Under the pieces are notes generated by a model. That model had not been told where the DNA came from and ran no database searches. It worked only from the letters and a program-made list of their open reading frames with translations. The position numbers were made by a program, and so were the translations under genes. Positions 14,910-23,316 of a stretch of DNA of 24,846 bases are shown here, one piece after another. This stretch comes from JABAAW01 sp965216605 (GTDB taxonomy: Bacteria; Pseudomonadota; Alphaproteobacteria; JABAAW01). How positions within the stretch are numbered: position 1 is the first letter of the stretch; every line of letters begins with the position of its first letter. The stretch is taken from the NCBI GenBank assembly GCA_965216605.1, contig CBDCGG010000003.1:1-24846 (forward strand). The letters run 5' to 3'.

Positions 14910-15495
14910 ATTTCTTGTTGTCCTGCCAATTTTCGTAGCCTCTCTTCTTGCCGTGCCTCAGCTGGAGCAATTCGATACCTACCTCAGCCAGATTTTTTGG
15001 CTTTTGGTCACCTTCGGGGTCTTGTACTTCACGATGTCGCGTGTGTTGATTCCGCGCATGGTGTCGATTCTTGAGGCGCGCGTTTTTCAGGTTGAATCCG
15101 ACCAACGCCGCGCCGAAGAGACGAAGCTGGAGGCGGAAGAGTTCGGCAGTCGCATCGCATACATGGTGAGCAACGCACAGATGGAGGGCGATCGCATGCG
15201 CACCGAGATCACCTTGATCGAGCGAGAAAAAACAGACAAACGATTAGCCGAGATCGAACAGCAGATCACAGGCAAGATCGCCGAAAGCGAAAGGCTGCTT
15301 GCCGAACGCCACGACCAAACCCTCAAGAACGCCGAGAAAGAGATCGTACAGGTCGTACAGAAAGTCTTGGGCAAGGTCTTGGGTAGCGACTACCGCGTGA
15401 CCTCCGAAGAGCTGCGGCACTGCGTTCGAGAGCAAATCGATACCTTGCCTAACGCGCAAGCAAAGCTAGCGGCTCGACAAGGCAGCAAAGGCTAG
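14881..15495 (+). CDS. atpF': ATP synthase F0 subunit b'
   Basis: One of the two b-type stator subunits of alphaproteobacteria. After PQLEQFDTYLSQIFWLLVTFG the membrane helix LVTFGVLYFTMSRVLIPRM is followed by a long charged helix (about 60-165) and a short C-terminal helix. The start is unsure: TTG 14881 gives 204 residues with an extra hydrophobic leader that comes from a 15-bp duplication, whereas GTG 14953 (VPQLEQF) would fit family N-termini nearly as well. A GAGG at 14863 sits 14 bases before the TTG. It could be named atpG in other schemes. It lies directly after atpE. Confidence 0.88.
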   Translation: MLLVALLLVAFLVVLPIFVASLLAVPQLEQFDTYLSQIFWLLVTFGVLYFTMSRVLIPRMVSILEARVFQVESDQRRAEETKLEAEEFGSRIAYMVSNAQMEGDRMRTEITLIEREKTDKRLAEIEQQITGKIAESERLLAERHDQTLKNAEKEIVQVVQKVLGKVLGSDYRVTSEELRHCVREQIDTLPNAQAKLAARQGSKG

Positions 15496-15515
15496 CCGAC
15501 GAGTTGGGCTGAGGG

Positions 15516-16070
15516 GTGTTCTTTCACGATCCCGCGTTTTGGGTTGATGCGGCTTTCGTGCTGCTGTGCGTCTTCGTGTTTGTCAAGGCGAAGCCTCGTG
15601 TGAAGGCGGCGCTCGACGAACGCATCAAGGCGATTTCGAAGGAGCTCGACGACGCACGCGACCTCAGAGAACAAGCCTCGCGCGAGCTCGCCGAGGTGTT
15701 GTTTCGCGACAAGAACGCCGAGCGTGAAGTCGAGCAGATCCTCTTGCAGGCGAAAGAAGAGGTAAGAGAGATGAGCCGCGAGGCGCGCCTTGAACGTGCC
15801 GAGAGCGTCAAGCGGGTGCGGAGGTTCGCCGAAGAACGCTTGGCAGAAGTCGAGGCGCGTTGGAAAATCCGCGCGCGCGCGAGCTTCGTTGCAACCGTGC
15901 TAGGAGCAAGCGAAAAGGCACTGCAGCAAAGTCTCGCAGAGCCTAAAGTTCAGGCGTTGCTGTTTGAGCGTGCGCTCCACAAGCTGCCGCGCAATGTCTT
16001 TGGCAAAAAAGGCGAAAGCTCTGAAAGTGAAGAGCGTGGCGACAGCGCGCAAAAAACAGCGCGAAAATAA
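15516..16070 (+). CDS. atpF: ATP synthase F0 subunit b
   Basis: Second b-type stator subunit. 184 residues beginning at GTG 15516 (MFFHDPAFWVDAAFVLLCVFV), which matches the family start; an upstream in-frame TTG is cut off by TGA. One N-terminal membrane helix is followed by a long charged helix. The C-terminal 25 residues (GKKGESSESEERGDSAQKTARK) are a polar tail. The F1 genes do not follow, as is usual in alphaproteobacteria. The stop is 7 bases from the convergent purH stop, leaving no room for separate terminators. Confidence 0.93.
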   Translation: MFFHDPAFWVDAAFVLLCVFVFVKAKPRVKAALDERIKAISKELDDARDLREQASRELAEVLFRDKNAEREVEQILLQAKEEVREMSREARLERAESVKRVRRFAEERLAEVEARWKIRARASFVATVLGASEKALQQSLAEPKVQALLFERALHKLPRNVFGKKGESSESEERGDSAQKTARK

Positions 16071-16077
16071 CACAAAG

Positions 16078-17808
16078 TTAATGGCTGAAGGCGCGCACGC
16101 CGCCCGTAGAGCATAGGGTTATTCTCAAGTTGTTGGCGTGCTCGACTATGAGCGCGTCATTTTTTCCTCCACCCGGATGGAGGACGGCGGTGATGCCCGC
16201 CTTAGCCAGCGCGTCGAGCGAATCGGTAAAGGGAAAGAATCCGTCGGAGGCTGCGACGCATCCCTTCAGGTCGTGTCCTTCGCGGCGTGCCTTGTGCAAC
16301 GCGATCTCGACGGCATCGATGCGGCTGGTTTGTCCGCAGCCCAGCCCCAAGGTGGCGTGAGCATTCACAGTCTCGGTGGCAGTGGTGGTAGGCGCGCTGA
16401 CGATGGCGATGGCGTTGGAGGTCATCTGGGAGGCGGCATCGAAGGCAAACAGCAGGGCTGCTTTCTGCGCCGCCGTGGGCTCCAAGGTGTTCTTGTGTAC
16501 GATGTCGTCGAGCGTGAGCCGAGCGTCGTTCGGCGTTTGTATGAGGCGCAAGTGCGGGCCGAGCGAGCGCGTTTCGAAGCTTCCTCCGATGTTGTAGGCG
16601 AGGCGAGGGTAGGGTAGCAACAACGGCGGGTTGGCTTTTGCCGCCATCTTTTCCATGGCATCCTCGGCGAAAGAGGGGGCAGTGACGAGGGTGAAAAATT
16701 GTTTTTTCAACGCCTCCAGCAAGTCCTCGTCGCAAGGGCGGTTGACGGCGACGATGCCGCCGTAGGCGGACAGGCTGTCTCCTTTGTAGGCGAGCCTGTA
16801 GGCTTGCAAGAGGGTTTCCGCTTGCGCAAACCCACAGAGATTGCCGTGTTTGACGATCGCACAGGTGGGATGCGCTTGGCGTAGCACGGCGCGCGTCGCC
16901 TTGTAGGCGTCGAGAAGGTTGTTGTAGCTGGGCGAGCGTCCGCTGAGCGTCGGCGACGAGGCTTGAAAACTGGAAGGCAAGGCATAGTTTTGCTTGACGG
17001 CAAACAAGGCCGCCGCCTGATGCGGGTTCTCTCCGTAGCGCAACAGCAAGGCTTGGTCGGCAAAACTGTTGCGATGCATAGGTAGAGGGTTGTCCGAGAC
17101 AACCATACCCAGCCACTCGCTGATCATCATGTCGTTGAGCGCCGTCATCTGAAAGACCTTGCTCGCCAAAGTCCGTAGCAACTCCTCGTCGATGCCAGCA
17201 CCGCCGCCGCTGTTTTCAGGCTTGGCTGCGACGACCGCTGCCACCGCGTCGAAGTCTTTTCGCTCGTAGAGCGCGCACACATGATGATAGTTCTTTGCCG
17301 CCGCGCGCAAAAGCGCGATCCCGCCGATATCGATATACTCCAGCAGCTTGTCAACATCACCAGGAGAGAAGTTTCCTTCCGAAAAACTTTGCACAATGTC
17401 GTGGAACGGATAGGGTTGCACGATCACATAGTCGATCGGAAAGATCGGATTGCCGTCGGGCAACCGCTCTGCCTCGACGCCGCGCTCGCACAGGATGCCG
17501 CCGAGAATGCGGGGGTGCAGCGTCTTCACACGTCCTTGCGCTATTTCTCCGACACCCGTGTAGTCTTCCACCAACATCGCCTCGACGCCATGCTGCGCCA
17601 AACGCTCTCGCGTGCCTCGGGTCGCCAAAAGTCCTATCCCCTTATCTTGCAAGGCTTTCGCCAACGGCAAAACCGACTCCGCCTCGCGTAGAGAAAACAA
17701 CGCGAAGGTCTTGTGCGCTTCCTTGTGTTGTGCTTTGTGCTTTTGCTGTGTCGTTTGGCGAGCATCCGTCTCGCGCACCCCCGAAGACACCTCATCCTGC
17801 ATGGTCAT
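16078..17808 (-). CDS. purH: Bifunctional AICAR transformylase / IMP cyclohydrolase
   Basis: Catalyses the last two steps of IMP synthesis. The IMP cyclohydrolase domain (about 35-185) has LATRGTRERL, GRVKTLHPRILGG and IDYVIVQPYPF. The transformylase domain has LRYGENPHQAA, NLLDAYKATRAVL, VKHGNLCGFA with the catalytic Lys-His pair, VAASDGFFPFTDSLD and the C-terminal HPGGGKNDALI. Two positions differ from the usual pattern: HPxxHGG reads HPRILGG, and KHxNPCG reads KHGNLCG. It has 576 residues with a 35-residue polar N-terminal extension. GGAGAG lies immediately before ATG 17808 but 6 bases before the in-frame ATG at 17802, so the second Met is probably the true start. Confidence 0.96.
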   Translation of the reverse strand: MTMQDEVSSGVRETDARQTTQQKHKAQHKEAHKTFALFSLREAESVLPLAKALQDKGIGLLATRGTRERLAQHGVEAMLVEDYTGVGEIAQGRVKTLHPRILGGILCERGVEAERLPDGNPIFPIDYVIVQPYPFHDIVQSFSEGNFSPGDVDKLLEYIDIGGIALLRAAAKNYHHVCALYERKDFDAVAAVVAAKPENSGGGAGIDEELLRTLASKVFQMTALNDMMISEWLGMVVSDNPLPMHRNSFADQALLLRYGENPHQAAALFAVKQNYALPSSFQASSPTLSGRSPSYNNLLDAYKATRAVLRQAHPTCAIVKHGNLCGFAQAETLLQAYRLAYKGDSLSAYGGIVAVNRPCDEDLLEALKKQFFTLVTAPSFAEDAMEKMAAKANPPLLLPYPRLAYNIGGSFETRSLGPHLRLIQTPNDARLTLDDIVHKNTLEPTAAQKAALLFAFDAASQMTSNAIAIVSAPTTTATETVNAHATLGLGCGQTSRIDAVEIALHKARREGHDLKGCVAASDGFFPFTDSLDALAKAGITAVLHPGGGKNDALIVEHANNLRITLCSTGGVRAFSH

Positions 17809-17947
17809 CTCTCCGTTCTGTCGTTTTTCAACAAGAATTCCTTCCCAGAATACTCTATAATGCCACAGAGCGATGTCTTTGTAAAGCCTTGCCTAAAAAG
17901 AGATGTTGGCAGAGATGTTTTGTAAAAAATTTTTGAGATGATGTTTT
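17809..17947. promoter_or_regulatory. Divergent purH/rpoH promoter region
   Basis: 139 bp between divergent starts. TATAAT at 17856-17861 is a good plus-strand -10 candidate for rpoH, about 87 bases before its GTG; I see no good -35 at standard spacing. On the minus strand TTACAA and TTATAG are spaced for purH. AGAGATGTT repeats occur near 17898-17920. No sigma-32-type sequence is clear. Confidence 0.3.
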
Positions 17948-18940
17948 GTGTCCAAAACGAGTAAATCGGCGAGTAAGTCGGTAGTTGCGCGTAGTTTCTC
18001 TTCGCTTGGTGTCAGCGACGACGGGCTGGAGCGTTATCTTTCCGAAATTCGCAAGGTGCCACTGCTCGAGCGCGAGGAGGAATACATGCTTGCGCGCCGT
18101 TGGATCGATCACAAGGATGTCGAAGCGGCGCATCGTTTGGTGCTGAGTCATTTGCGTCTTGTCGCGAAGATAGCCGCCGGCTATCGCGGCTACGGCTTGC
18201 CCTACGCAGAGCTCGTCTCGGAGGGTAATATCGGATTGCTGCAAGCGGTTCGGCGTTACGATCCGGAGCGCGGCTTTCGCTTGGCAACCTACGCCATGTG
18301 GTGGATCCGAGCTGCGGTGCAAGATTATGTGCTGCGTTCCTGGTCGTTGGTCAAGATAGGAACGACGGCAGCGCAGAAGAAACTCTTCTTTAACTTGCGC
18401 AAACTACGCCAACAGATGCGCGCCATCGATAGCCAACAGATCAGCCCCGAAGAGGTGGCAAAAATCGCCGCCACGCTGGATGTAGACACTCGCGAGGTGG
18501 AAATGATGCACGCAAGATTGTCGTCGCGCGACCTCTCCCTGCAAACGCCCGTAGGCGAAGACGGCGACGCTTGGCAGGAGTGGATCGAAGACGAAAGCGC
18601 AGACTTCGAAAGTGCTTTTCTCGACAAAGACGAAAAACGCTACCGCCGCGCTGTCATGGAAGAGGCGCTACTCACCCTCAAGCCGCGCGAGCGCGACATC
18701 ATCCGCGCTAGACGCTTGCAAGAGCCCGCCTCAACGCTCGAAGACTTGAGCAAACGCTATCGAATCAGCCGCGAGCGAATTCGCCAAATCGAATCGGCAG
18801 CATTTGAAAAACTGCGGAGCGCCGTGGCGCAGAAAGAACAGGCACTACTGCTTGACGAATCCTTGCCCAAGTTGTCCAAGCAATCCTCCGCTTCCGCCTC
18901 TTCAGAGACAAAGCGTCGGAGAAAAAGCAGCAAAGAGTAA
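17948..18940 (+). CDS. rpoH: RNA polymerase heat-shock sigma factor RpoH
   Basis: Sigma-70-family factor that directs transcription of heat-shock genes. 330 residues. Region 1.2 (LERYLSEIRKVPLLEREEEY), region 2 (SHLRLVAKIAAGYRGYGLPY, SEGNIGLLQAVRRYDPERGF, TYAMWWIRAAVQDYVL), the RpoH box (AAQKKLFFNLRKLRQ, about 141-155), region 3, and region 4.2 with a helix-turn-helix (LEDLSKRYRISRERIRQIE) are all present. The RpoH box separates it from RpoD and other sigma factors. The last about 25 residues are a Ser/Lys/Arg-rich tail (SSASASSETKRRRKSSKE) that most RpoH proteins lack. GTG 17948 is used because ATGs just upstream are out of frame. It ends 13 bases from the convergent membrane-protein gene. 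Confidence 0.95.
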   Translation: MSKTSKSASKSVVARSFSSLGVSDDGLERYLSEIRKVPLLEREEEYMLARRWIDHKDVEAAHRLVLSHLRLVAKIAAGYRGYGLPYAELVSEGNIGLLQAVRRYDPERGFRLATYAMWWIRAAVQDYVLRSWSLVKIGTTAAQKKLFFNLRKLRQQMRAIDSQQISPEEVAKIAATLDVDTREVEMMHARLSSRDLSLQTPVGEDGDAWQEWIEDESADFESAFLDKDEKRYRRAVMEEALLTLKPRERDIIRARRLQEPASTLEDLSKRYRISRERIRQIESAAFEKLRSAVAQKEQALLLDESLPKLSKQSSASASSETKRRRKSSKE

Positions 18941-18953
18941 GCAGGCTCTCTCT

Positions 18954-19508
18954 TCACACTTTTTTGTTGTCGCCCTTTTTTTCACCGCTCTTTTTTTCAA
19001 GGTCGGGGTCGTCCTGCGTGTTGTCGTTTGTCGTCTTTTGCCTCAGCTGCGTTCCCCACACTTCGAGCAGCATTTTTTGTTTGTCCTTCAAACGTTGCTC
19101 CCTGCGCTGGAGGATGATTTCCATCACGCTAGCGAAGGCAATAGGAAATGCCATGAAAAACAACGCCCCCACCCAAGCCAATCCGAATGGGAAGACCCAA
19201 TTGACCCAGTCTTGAAACAGCATGCCAGGCTGGGGGGAAGATCCGTAGGCATTGTAGCTGTGTTGCAAGGCTAGCATCAATCCCGTGATATTCAGACCCG
19301 TGACAGAAAAAGTCAGGAGGCGTTTTTTGCTCTTGTCGATCATGCGAATGAGCAAGGTGGGCAGCAGGGCGAAGGAGATAAACAGAATCCACGGCGAATA
19401 GATGCCGGCAAGGATGACAAGGCATGTCACCAAAATCGGAACGACGAGCTTGGCGCGTGCCGCATGCGGCGTGGGTTGTGGGTTCTCCTCGTGCGACGGC
19501 ATCGTCAT
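18954..19508 (-). CDS. Multi-pass membrane protein next to pseudokinase
   Basis: 184 residues, function unknown. Hydrophobic segments at about 21-37, 40-56, 66-82 and 104-132 are followed by a basic, amphipathic stretch (ILQRREQRLKDKQKMLLEVW) and a highly charged tail (about 155-184). It starts at ATG 19508, one base after the pseudokinase stop, so the two are translated together. From memory, a similar small membrane protein (a D-K-containing loop after the second helix, a late helix pair, then an R-x-R-L-x3-Q-x3-L-x2-E-W-G tail) sits beside the same kinase-like gene in Rhodospirillales; this needs a neighbourhood search. It most likely works with that protein at the inner membrane. Confidence 0.8.
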   Translation of the reverse strand: MTMPSHEENPQPTPHAARAKLVVPILVTCLVILAGIYSPWILFISFALLPTLLIRMIDKSKKRLLTFSVTGLNITGLMLALQHSYNAYGSSPQPGMLFQDWVNWVFPFGLAWVGALFFMAFPIAFASVMEIILQRREQRLKDKQKMLLEVWGTQLRQKTTNDNTQDDPDLEKKSGEKKGDNKKV

Positions 19509-19509
19509 G

Positions 19510-21534
19510 CTAGACGAGCCTCAAGAGCATGGCGATGAAGCCTACCACCATGAGCCCGGAGCTCGTTGTCATGGCGGCGTTGTGCGCGGTGTGTTCGATT
19601 TGCGTGGGCATGTCCTGATGCGTGTGAGCGATACGCATGAGTTCGTGATGATTTTTTGTGTAGTTTTTTTGCGCCTCGAAGTATGCCTTGGCATCTTGGG
19701 CGAGTAGCGAAGGATTGTCTACGAGCGCCAGCATGGGTTCGATCCATCCGTCTTTGACACAAGCTTGCAGGTTTTGCTGCAAGATCTTTCGTTTTTTTAG
19801 GTTGCGGAAACGCTCCAGCGCGGGCTCGAGCAGCGGCAGCAGCGCACGGCAGAGATGGTAAGTCGGCACGCGGTTGTAGCGTCGTTGGACAATGTTGAGC
19901 AAGCGGACTTGCGCCAGCCCGCTTTGAACGGGGTCGCCCTTCTGTAGGGCGATCATCATCGCCTCGGTGTCGATGGCGTCGTGGTAGGCGGCGATGTAGG
20001 AGAGAATGTGCGAGTCTAGTTGTAGTCGCGTTCCTTCCTCTTGCGCTTTCAGTTTTTCTTCCAAGCGTTCCAAAAACGAGTTCAAGCCATAGACATAGTC
20101 TCGAGAAAACAGAGACGACATGCAAGGCGCGTCGGCGTTGAGCGTGTAAAAGAAGCGTAGCATGACGAAATCGCTATCGCCAGGCGGCACGCGTTGGACA
20201 AGGCTTGTGATCGCATTGACGGCGGACATGTAGACCGGCGCGCTGTAGATGTGGTGGCGCATCCAAAAATCGTGCGTGCCTTGCCGCAAGATATGGAGAA
20301 GCATTGCCATCTTGCCAGGTTGGGCATGGTATTGGGCAAGGATGTTGCCGATACCCGTGACCGTGAAGCTCGAATCGCGCCACAGGATGGGGGCAAGGGG
20401 GTTCAGCAGGATGAGCGTTCGCGTCATGTTGTCGGCAAGGTCGGTCTCGCGGATATCCGAGATCGCGCTTGCCTCTTGCAACTGCAGGATGGCTCGTGCG
20501 TCGGCATCGTCGGCAAACGAGCGTCTGATCCAGTGTCCAAGATCCGATTGCTTGCTAGGACCTACCGCCGCGCGCGAGTCGCGGTGCAGCAAGTAGGACA
20601 TTTCTTGGCGAGTCGTGATCGCCTGCTCGCGCAGGTAGTACGGCACTTTCGCGCGCGGCGGCGTGAAGTGGTTGTCGATCGAGCGACGATAACCGCCAAG
20701 CCACGACATAACCTCGTCGTAGCCCCAGCGTGTGCCGGGGTTGTCATCTAAAAGTCCTCGTAAAATCTCGGCGCTTTCCGCCTCCAATTGTGCATGCTCC
20801 AGCAGCGCGCGGTACGAGCCCAAGCGCGCCTTTTGCAAGATAACTGCCTCTTCCGAGAGCATGCGCAAAGGCACATGTCCTCGCAACAGCGTAAACATCA
20901 TCACGCCCAGCGCGTAGTAGTCGTTCGCAGCAAGCTCGCTACCGCGCCCTTGCAGTTCCGCCATCGCGCAGGTCGGCGTTTCGAACAGGCTCGGCTGTAA
21001 AGTGCCGGCAGGCTCGCTCAGACATTGCCCCAAGACGAACGAATTCATCTCTGAGCTTTGCACAAAAAGGTTTGTCGGCGAAAAGGCGCGATAGGTCAGT
21101 CCCGTCGCATGAATCGCGTTCAACGGAGCAAGCACAGGCTTGAGAAACCTCTTAACACAATCCTGCAGATTCATCGCCGTCGTCGTGTTTTCCAGCGATT
21201 CCAAATAAAGACGCTTGTTCGGATGCTGGTAGATGAGAACAACACGTTCCACTCCATCCGAGTCGCGTTGCAGATGCCATTCTTCAAACTGCACCAACGA
21301 GCTGTGGCGCGTGCGAGCGAAAACTTCGCAGGCGCTCAGCCGAGGAAAATAACGGCGATCGCACACATAGGCAAGAAAACCTTCTTCGCCCGCAGCGTTT
21401 TGCGCCTGATAGGCGCGCGCATGCACCGTATCCAGCGACGGCAGGGGGTGCGAGAAAAGAACGCGGTAGCGATAGTTCTCGACGGGCTTCGAGATGGGAC
21501 TCGTAACAACCGATGGGGGAGGGCTTTCTGCCAT
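19510..21534 (-). CDS. Tail-anchored pseudokinase-like protein
   Basis: 674 residues. The first about 285 resemble a Ser/Thr protein kinase fold: a C-lobe with HATGLTYRAFSPTNLFV where active kinases have HRDLKPxN, NDYYALGVMMFTLLRGHVPL (the D-x-YALG-x-hhxxLLxGxxPh helix), and LLDDNPGTRW (subdomain XI). The HRD aspartate is replaced (YRA, about 148-150), and the DFG position reads LGQC (168-171), so phosphotransfer is unlikely. Residues about 290-650 form a long, probably helical domain I do not recognise. The last 17 residues (SSGLMVVGFIAMLLRLV) are a C-terminal membrane anchor. It probably serves as a membrane-bound scaffold or nucleotide-binding regulator. It is annotated as a protein kinase in relatives, as far as I remember. 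It is followed at once by the small membrane protein. Confidence 0.82.
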   Translation of the reverse strand: MAESPPPSVVTSPISKPVENYRYRVLFSHPLPSLDTVHARAYQAQNAAGEEGFLAYVCDRRYFPRLSACEVFARTRHSSLVQFEEWHLQRDSDGVERVVLIYQHPNKRLYLESLENTTTAMNLQDCVKRFLKPVLAPLNAIHATGLTYRAFSPTNLFVQSSEMNSFVLGQCLSEPAGTLQPSLFETPTCAMAELQGRGSELAANDYYALGVMMFTLLRGHVPLRMLSEEAVILQKARLGSYRALLEHAQLEAESAEILRGLLDDNPGTRWGYDEVMSWLGGYRRSIDNHFTPPRAKVPYYLREQAITTRQEMSYLLHRDSRAAVGPSKQSDLGHWIRRSFADDADARAILQLQEASAISDIRETDLADNMTRTLILLNPLAPILWRDSSFTVTGIGNILAQYHAQPGKMAMLLHILRQGTHDFWMRHHIYSAPVYMSAVNAITSLVQRVPPGDSDFVMLRFFYTLNADAPCMSSLFSRDYVYGLNSFLERLEEKLKAQEEGTRLQLDSHILSYIAAYHDAIDTEAMMIALQKGDPVQSGLAQVRLLNIVQRRYNRVPTYHLCRALLPLLEPALERFRNLKKRKILQQNLQACVKDGWIEPMLALVDNPSLLAQDAKAYFEAQKNYTKNHHELMRIAHTHQDMPTQIEHTAHNAAMTTSSGLMVVGFIAMLLRLV

Positions 21535-21629
21535 AGGACGGGTTTCCGCAAGAGGGTGAAAAACGAGACCAAGGGAGAAAACCCAAGGAGGCTCGCTATT
21601 CTATTTGATCAGTAGAATCGGCACTCGTG

Positions 21630-23009
21630 TTAAACGGGGCGGCGTAGGAAAGCGGGCAAGGTGTCTTGGCCAGCACCAGCTTGAGGCTCATACTGATATT
21701 CTTGACGTGATTCAGATCGTGATTCTTGACGGGGAGGCGGGTTGTTATTCGCAGATGTAGCTAAAGACGGCGTAGAGGAGGAGCTTCGTTCTCTACCCCT
21801 TCCTCTGCTTCTTCCCCTGTCTCCTTCTCTCCCCCTGTCTTTTTCTCTTTCAAAGTCTCTTTTTCTTGGCGCGGCGCTTGCGTTCGCGCCTTGCGACGAG
21901 GCTGTGGCGATGCCTTCGATGCGATCGAGCATGCCGATACGCTCCAGCAACACTTTGTCTTCTTCGCTCACATAGGTCATGGCGATGCCCTTCAGTCCCG
22001 CGCGCCCCGTGCGTCCGATGCGGTGGACATAGTTGTCGCTCGTCAGAGGTACGTCGAAGTTGACGACGCAGTCGACAGCTTCGATATCCAAGCCGCGCGC
22101 CGCGACATCGGAGCAGACCAGCGTACTCAACTCGCCGCTACGAAAACGTTCCAGCTCTGCGAAGCGCAGGGGTTGCGGCATGTCGCCGTGCAACTGTCCG
22201 ACGGAGGGAACGCGTTGTTGCGTGAGCCATCGTGCAACCTCGCGCACGCGCTGGCGACGGTTGCAAAATACCAACACAGAGCCGTGTTTCTGCAACTCTT
22301 TTTGCAACAATGCCAGCTTAGTTTTTTCGTCGGTGGTCGGCAGAAATATCTCTTCGACCGTATCCGCGCCGCGCCGCTGCGGCGAAAGATCGATATGCTT
22401 CGCTGCCGTCGTGAAGCGTTTGATCAGGCGCGAGACCGCATCGTCTAGGGTGGCGCTCATCAGAATCGTTTGGCGGCGAGCGGGCAGCAACGCACAGATC
22501 TTCTCCACATCGGGAATGAAGCCCATATCCAGCATGCGATCCGCCTCGTCGATCACCAAAAAGGTAACGGCGTTGAAAAGCAGCTTGCCGCGTCCGTGCA
22601 AGTCCAAAAGCCTGCCAGGCGTCGCGATCACTATATCGGGCGCGCGAGAAAGCGCACGGATTTGTTCTCCCATCGTCATGCCGCCGATCAGCAGCGTGTG
22701 GCTGATCCCCAGGGCTTGCGCGAAGGTTTCCGTCACCGCAGCCGTTTGCATCGCTAGTTCGCGCGTCGGGTTCAGCACCAGCGCACGCGGCAAGGCGGCG
22801 CGCTGCCTGCCGTGCGCGAGAATATCGAGCAGCGGCAAGATGAACGCGGCGGTTTTGCCCGTGCCTGTCTGCGCGATCCCGACCAAATCGCGGTTCATCA
22901 AGACATTCGGAATCGCCTGTTCTTGAATCGGGGTCGGCTGCGAAAACCCTACGCGTGCAACCTGTTCTAGAATCTTCTCGCTCAAGCCGAGCGTCGAGAA
23001 ATCACTCAT
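21630..23009 (-). CDS. rhlE: DEAD-box ATP-dependent RNA helicase, RhlE type
   Basis: Unwinds RNA duplexes in ribosome assembly or RNA decay. 459 residues with the complete DEAD-box motif set: F-aromatic and Q motif (FSQPTPIQEQAIP), AQTGTGKT (I, about 46-53), PTRELA (Ia), TPGRLLD (Ib), DEAD (II), SAT (III), ARGLDI (V) and HRIGRTGRAG (VI). The C-terminal tail from about 375 is rich in Arg, Gly, Glu and Ser (DRGREGDRGRSRGRGRERSS) and ends LPAFLRRPV, a close match to the usual LPAFLxRPV end of RhlE. The symbol is tentative within the RhlE/SrmB/DbpA group. It lies 95 bases upstream of the pseudokinase gene in the same direction. Confidence 0.92.
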   Translation of the reverse strand: MSDFSTLGLSEKILEQVARVGFSQPTPIQEQAIPNVLMNRDLVGIAQTGTGKTAAFILPLLDILAHGRQRAALPRALVLNPTRELAMQTAAVTETFAQALGISHTLLIGGMTMGEQIRALSRAPDIVIATPGRLLDLHGRGKLLFNAVTFLVIDEADRMLDMGFIPDVEKICALLPARRQTILMSATLDDAVSRLIKRFTTAAKHIDLSPQRRGADTVEEIFLPTTDEKTKLALLQKELQKHGSVLVFCNRRQRVREVARWLTQQRVPSVGQLHGDMPQPLRFAELERFRSGELSTLVCSDVAARGLDIEAVDCVVNFDVPLTSDNYVHRIGRTGRAGLKGIAMTYVSEEDKVLLERIGMLDRIEGIATASSQGANASAAPRKRDFEREKDRGREGDRGRSRGRGRERSSSSTPSLATSANNNPPPRQESRSESRQEYQYEPQAGAGQDTLPAFLRRPV

Positions 23010-23316
23010 AACACATCGTCATCCTCTCTTGTCATCGGTCACCATTTTTTTGTCCTTCACTCTTTACACACCTTCGTGCAGTATGTTTTAGCGCAGTATG
23101 TTTTCGGAGGCACTTCACACTTCTGCCTTGTACTTCACACTTCACCCTATCTTACGCATTCTTGCTGGCTCTGTCAAGTAGATAGCGGGTATCGGCGGGG
23201 GCAGCGAAATTGCCGAGATATTAAGTAGCAACTTAAGCAGAGAGATTGCTTTTTTTTTGCGGACGGGCTAGGTTGAAGCGGAGACAGCGACCTGCCACCA
23301 TTGAGGACACAGCGTT
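23010..23316. promoter_or_regulatory. Divergent helicase/recA intergenic region
   Basis: 307 bp with no gene. Contents: a 15-bp tandem pair GCAGTATGTTTTAGC/GCAGTATGTTTTCGG (23078-23107); two CTTCACACTT copies near 23109-23146; a perfect palindrome TTAAGT-AGCA-ACTTAA (23221-23236) with a run of nine T (23251-23259) shortly after; and GAGG about 11 bases before the recA ATG. I found no clear alphaproteobacterial LexA box of the GTTC-N7-GTTC kind and no convincing -35/-10 pair. Confidence 0.5.

Noticed and set aside
19505..20125. Arg/His-rich minus-strand frame within the pseudokinase gene
   Set aside because: It is a shadow frame; the 674-residue frame has kinase-fold motifs and a membrane anchor.
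23010..23316. LexA box before recA
   Set aside because: I found no GTTC-N7-GTTC or GAAC-N7-GAAC pair; only the TTAAGT palindrome.
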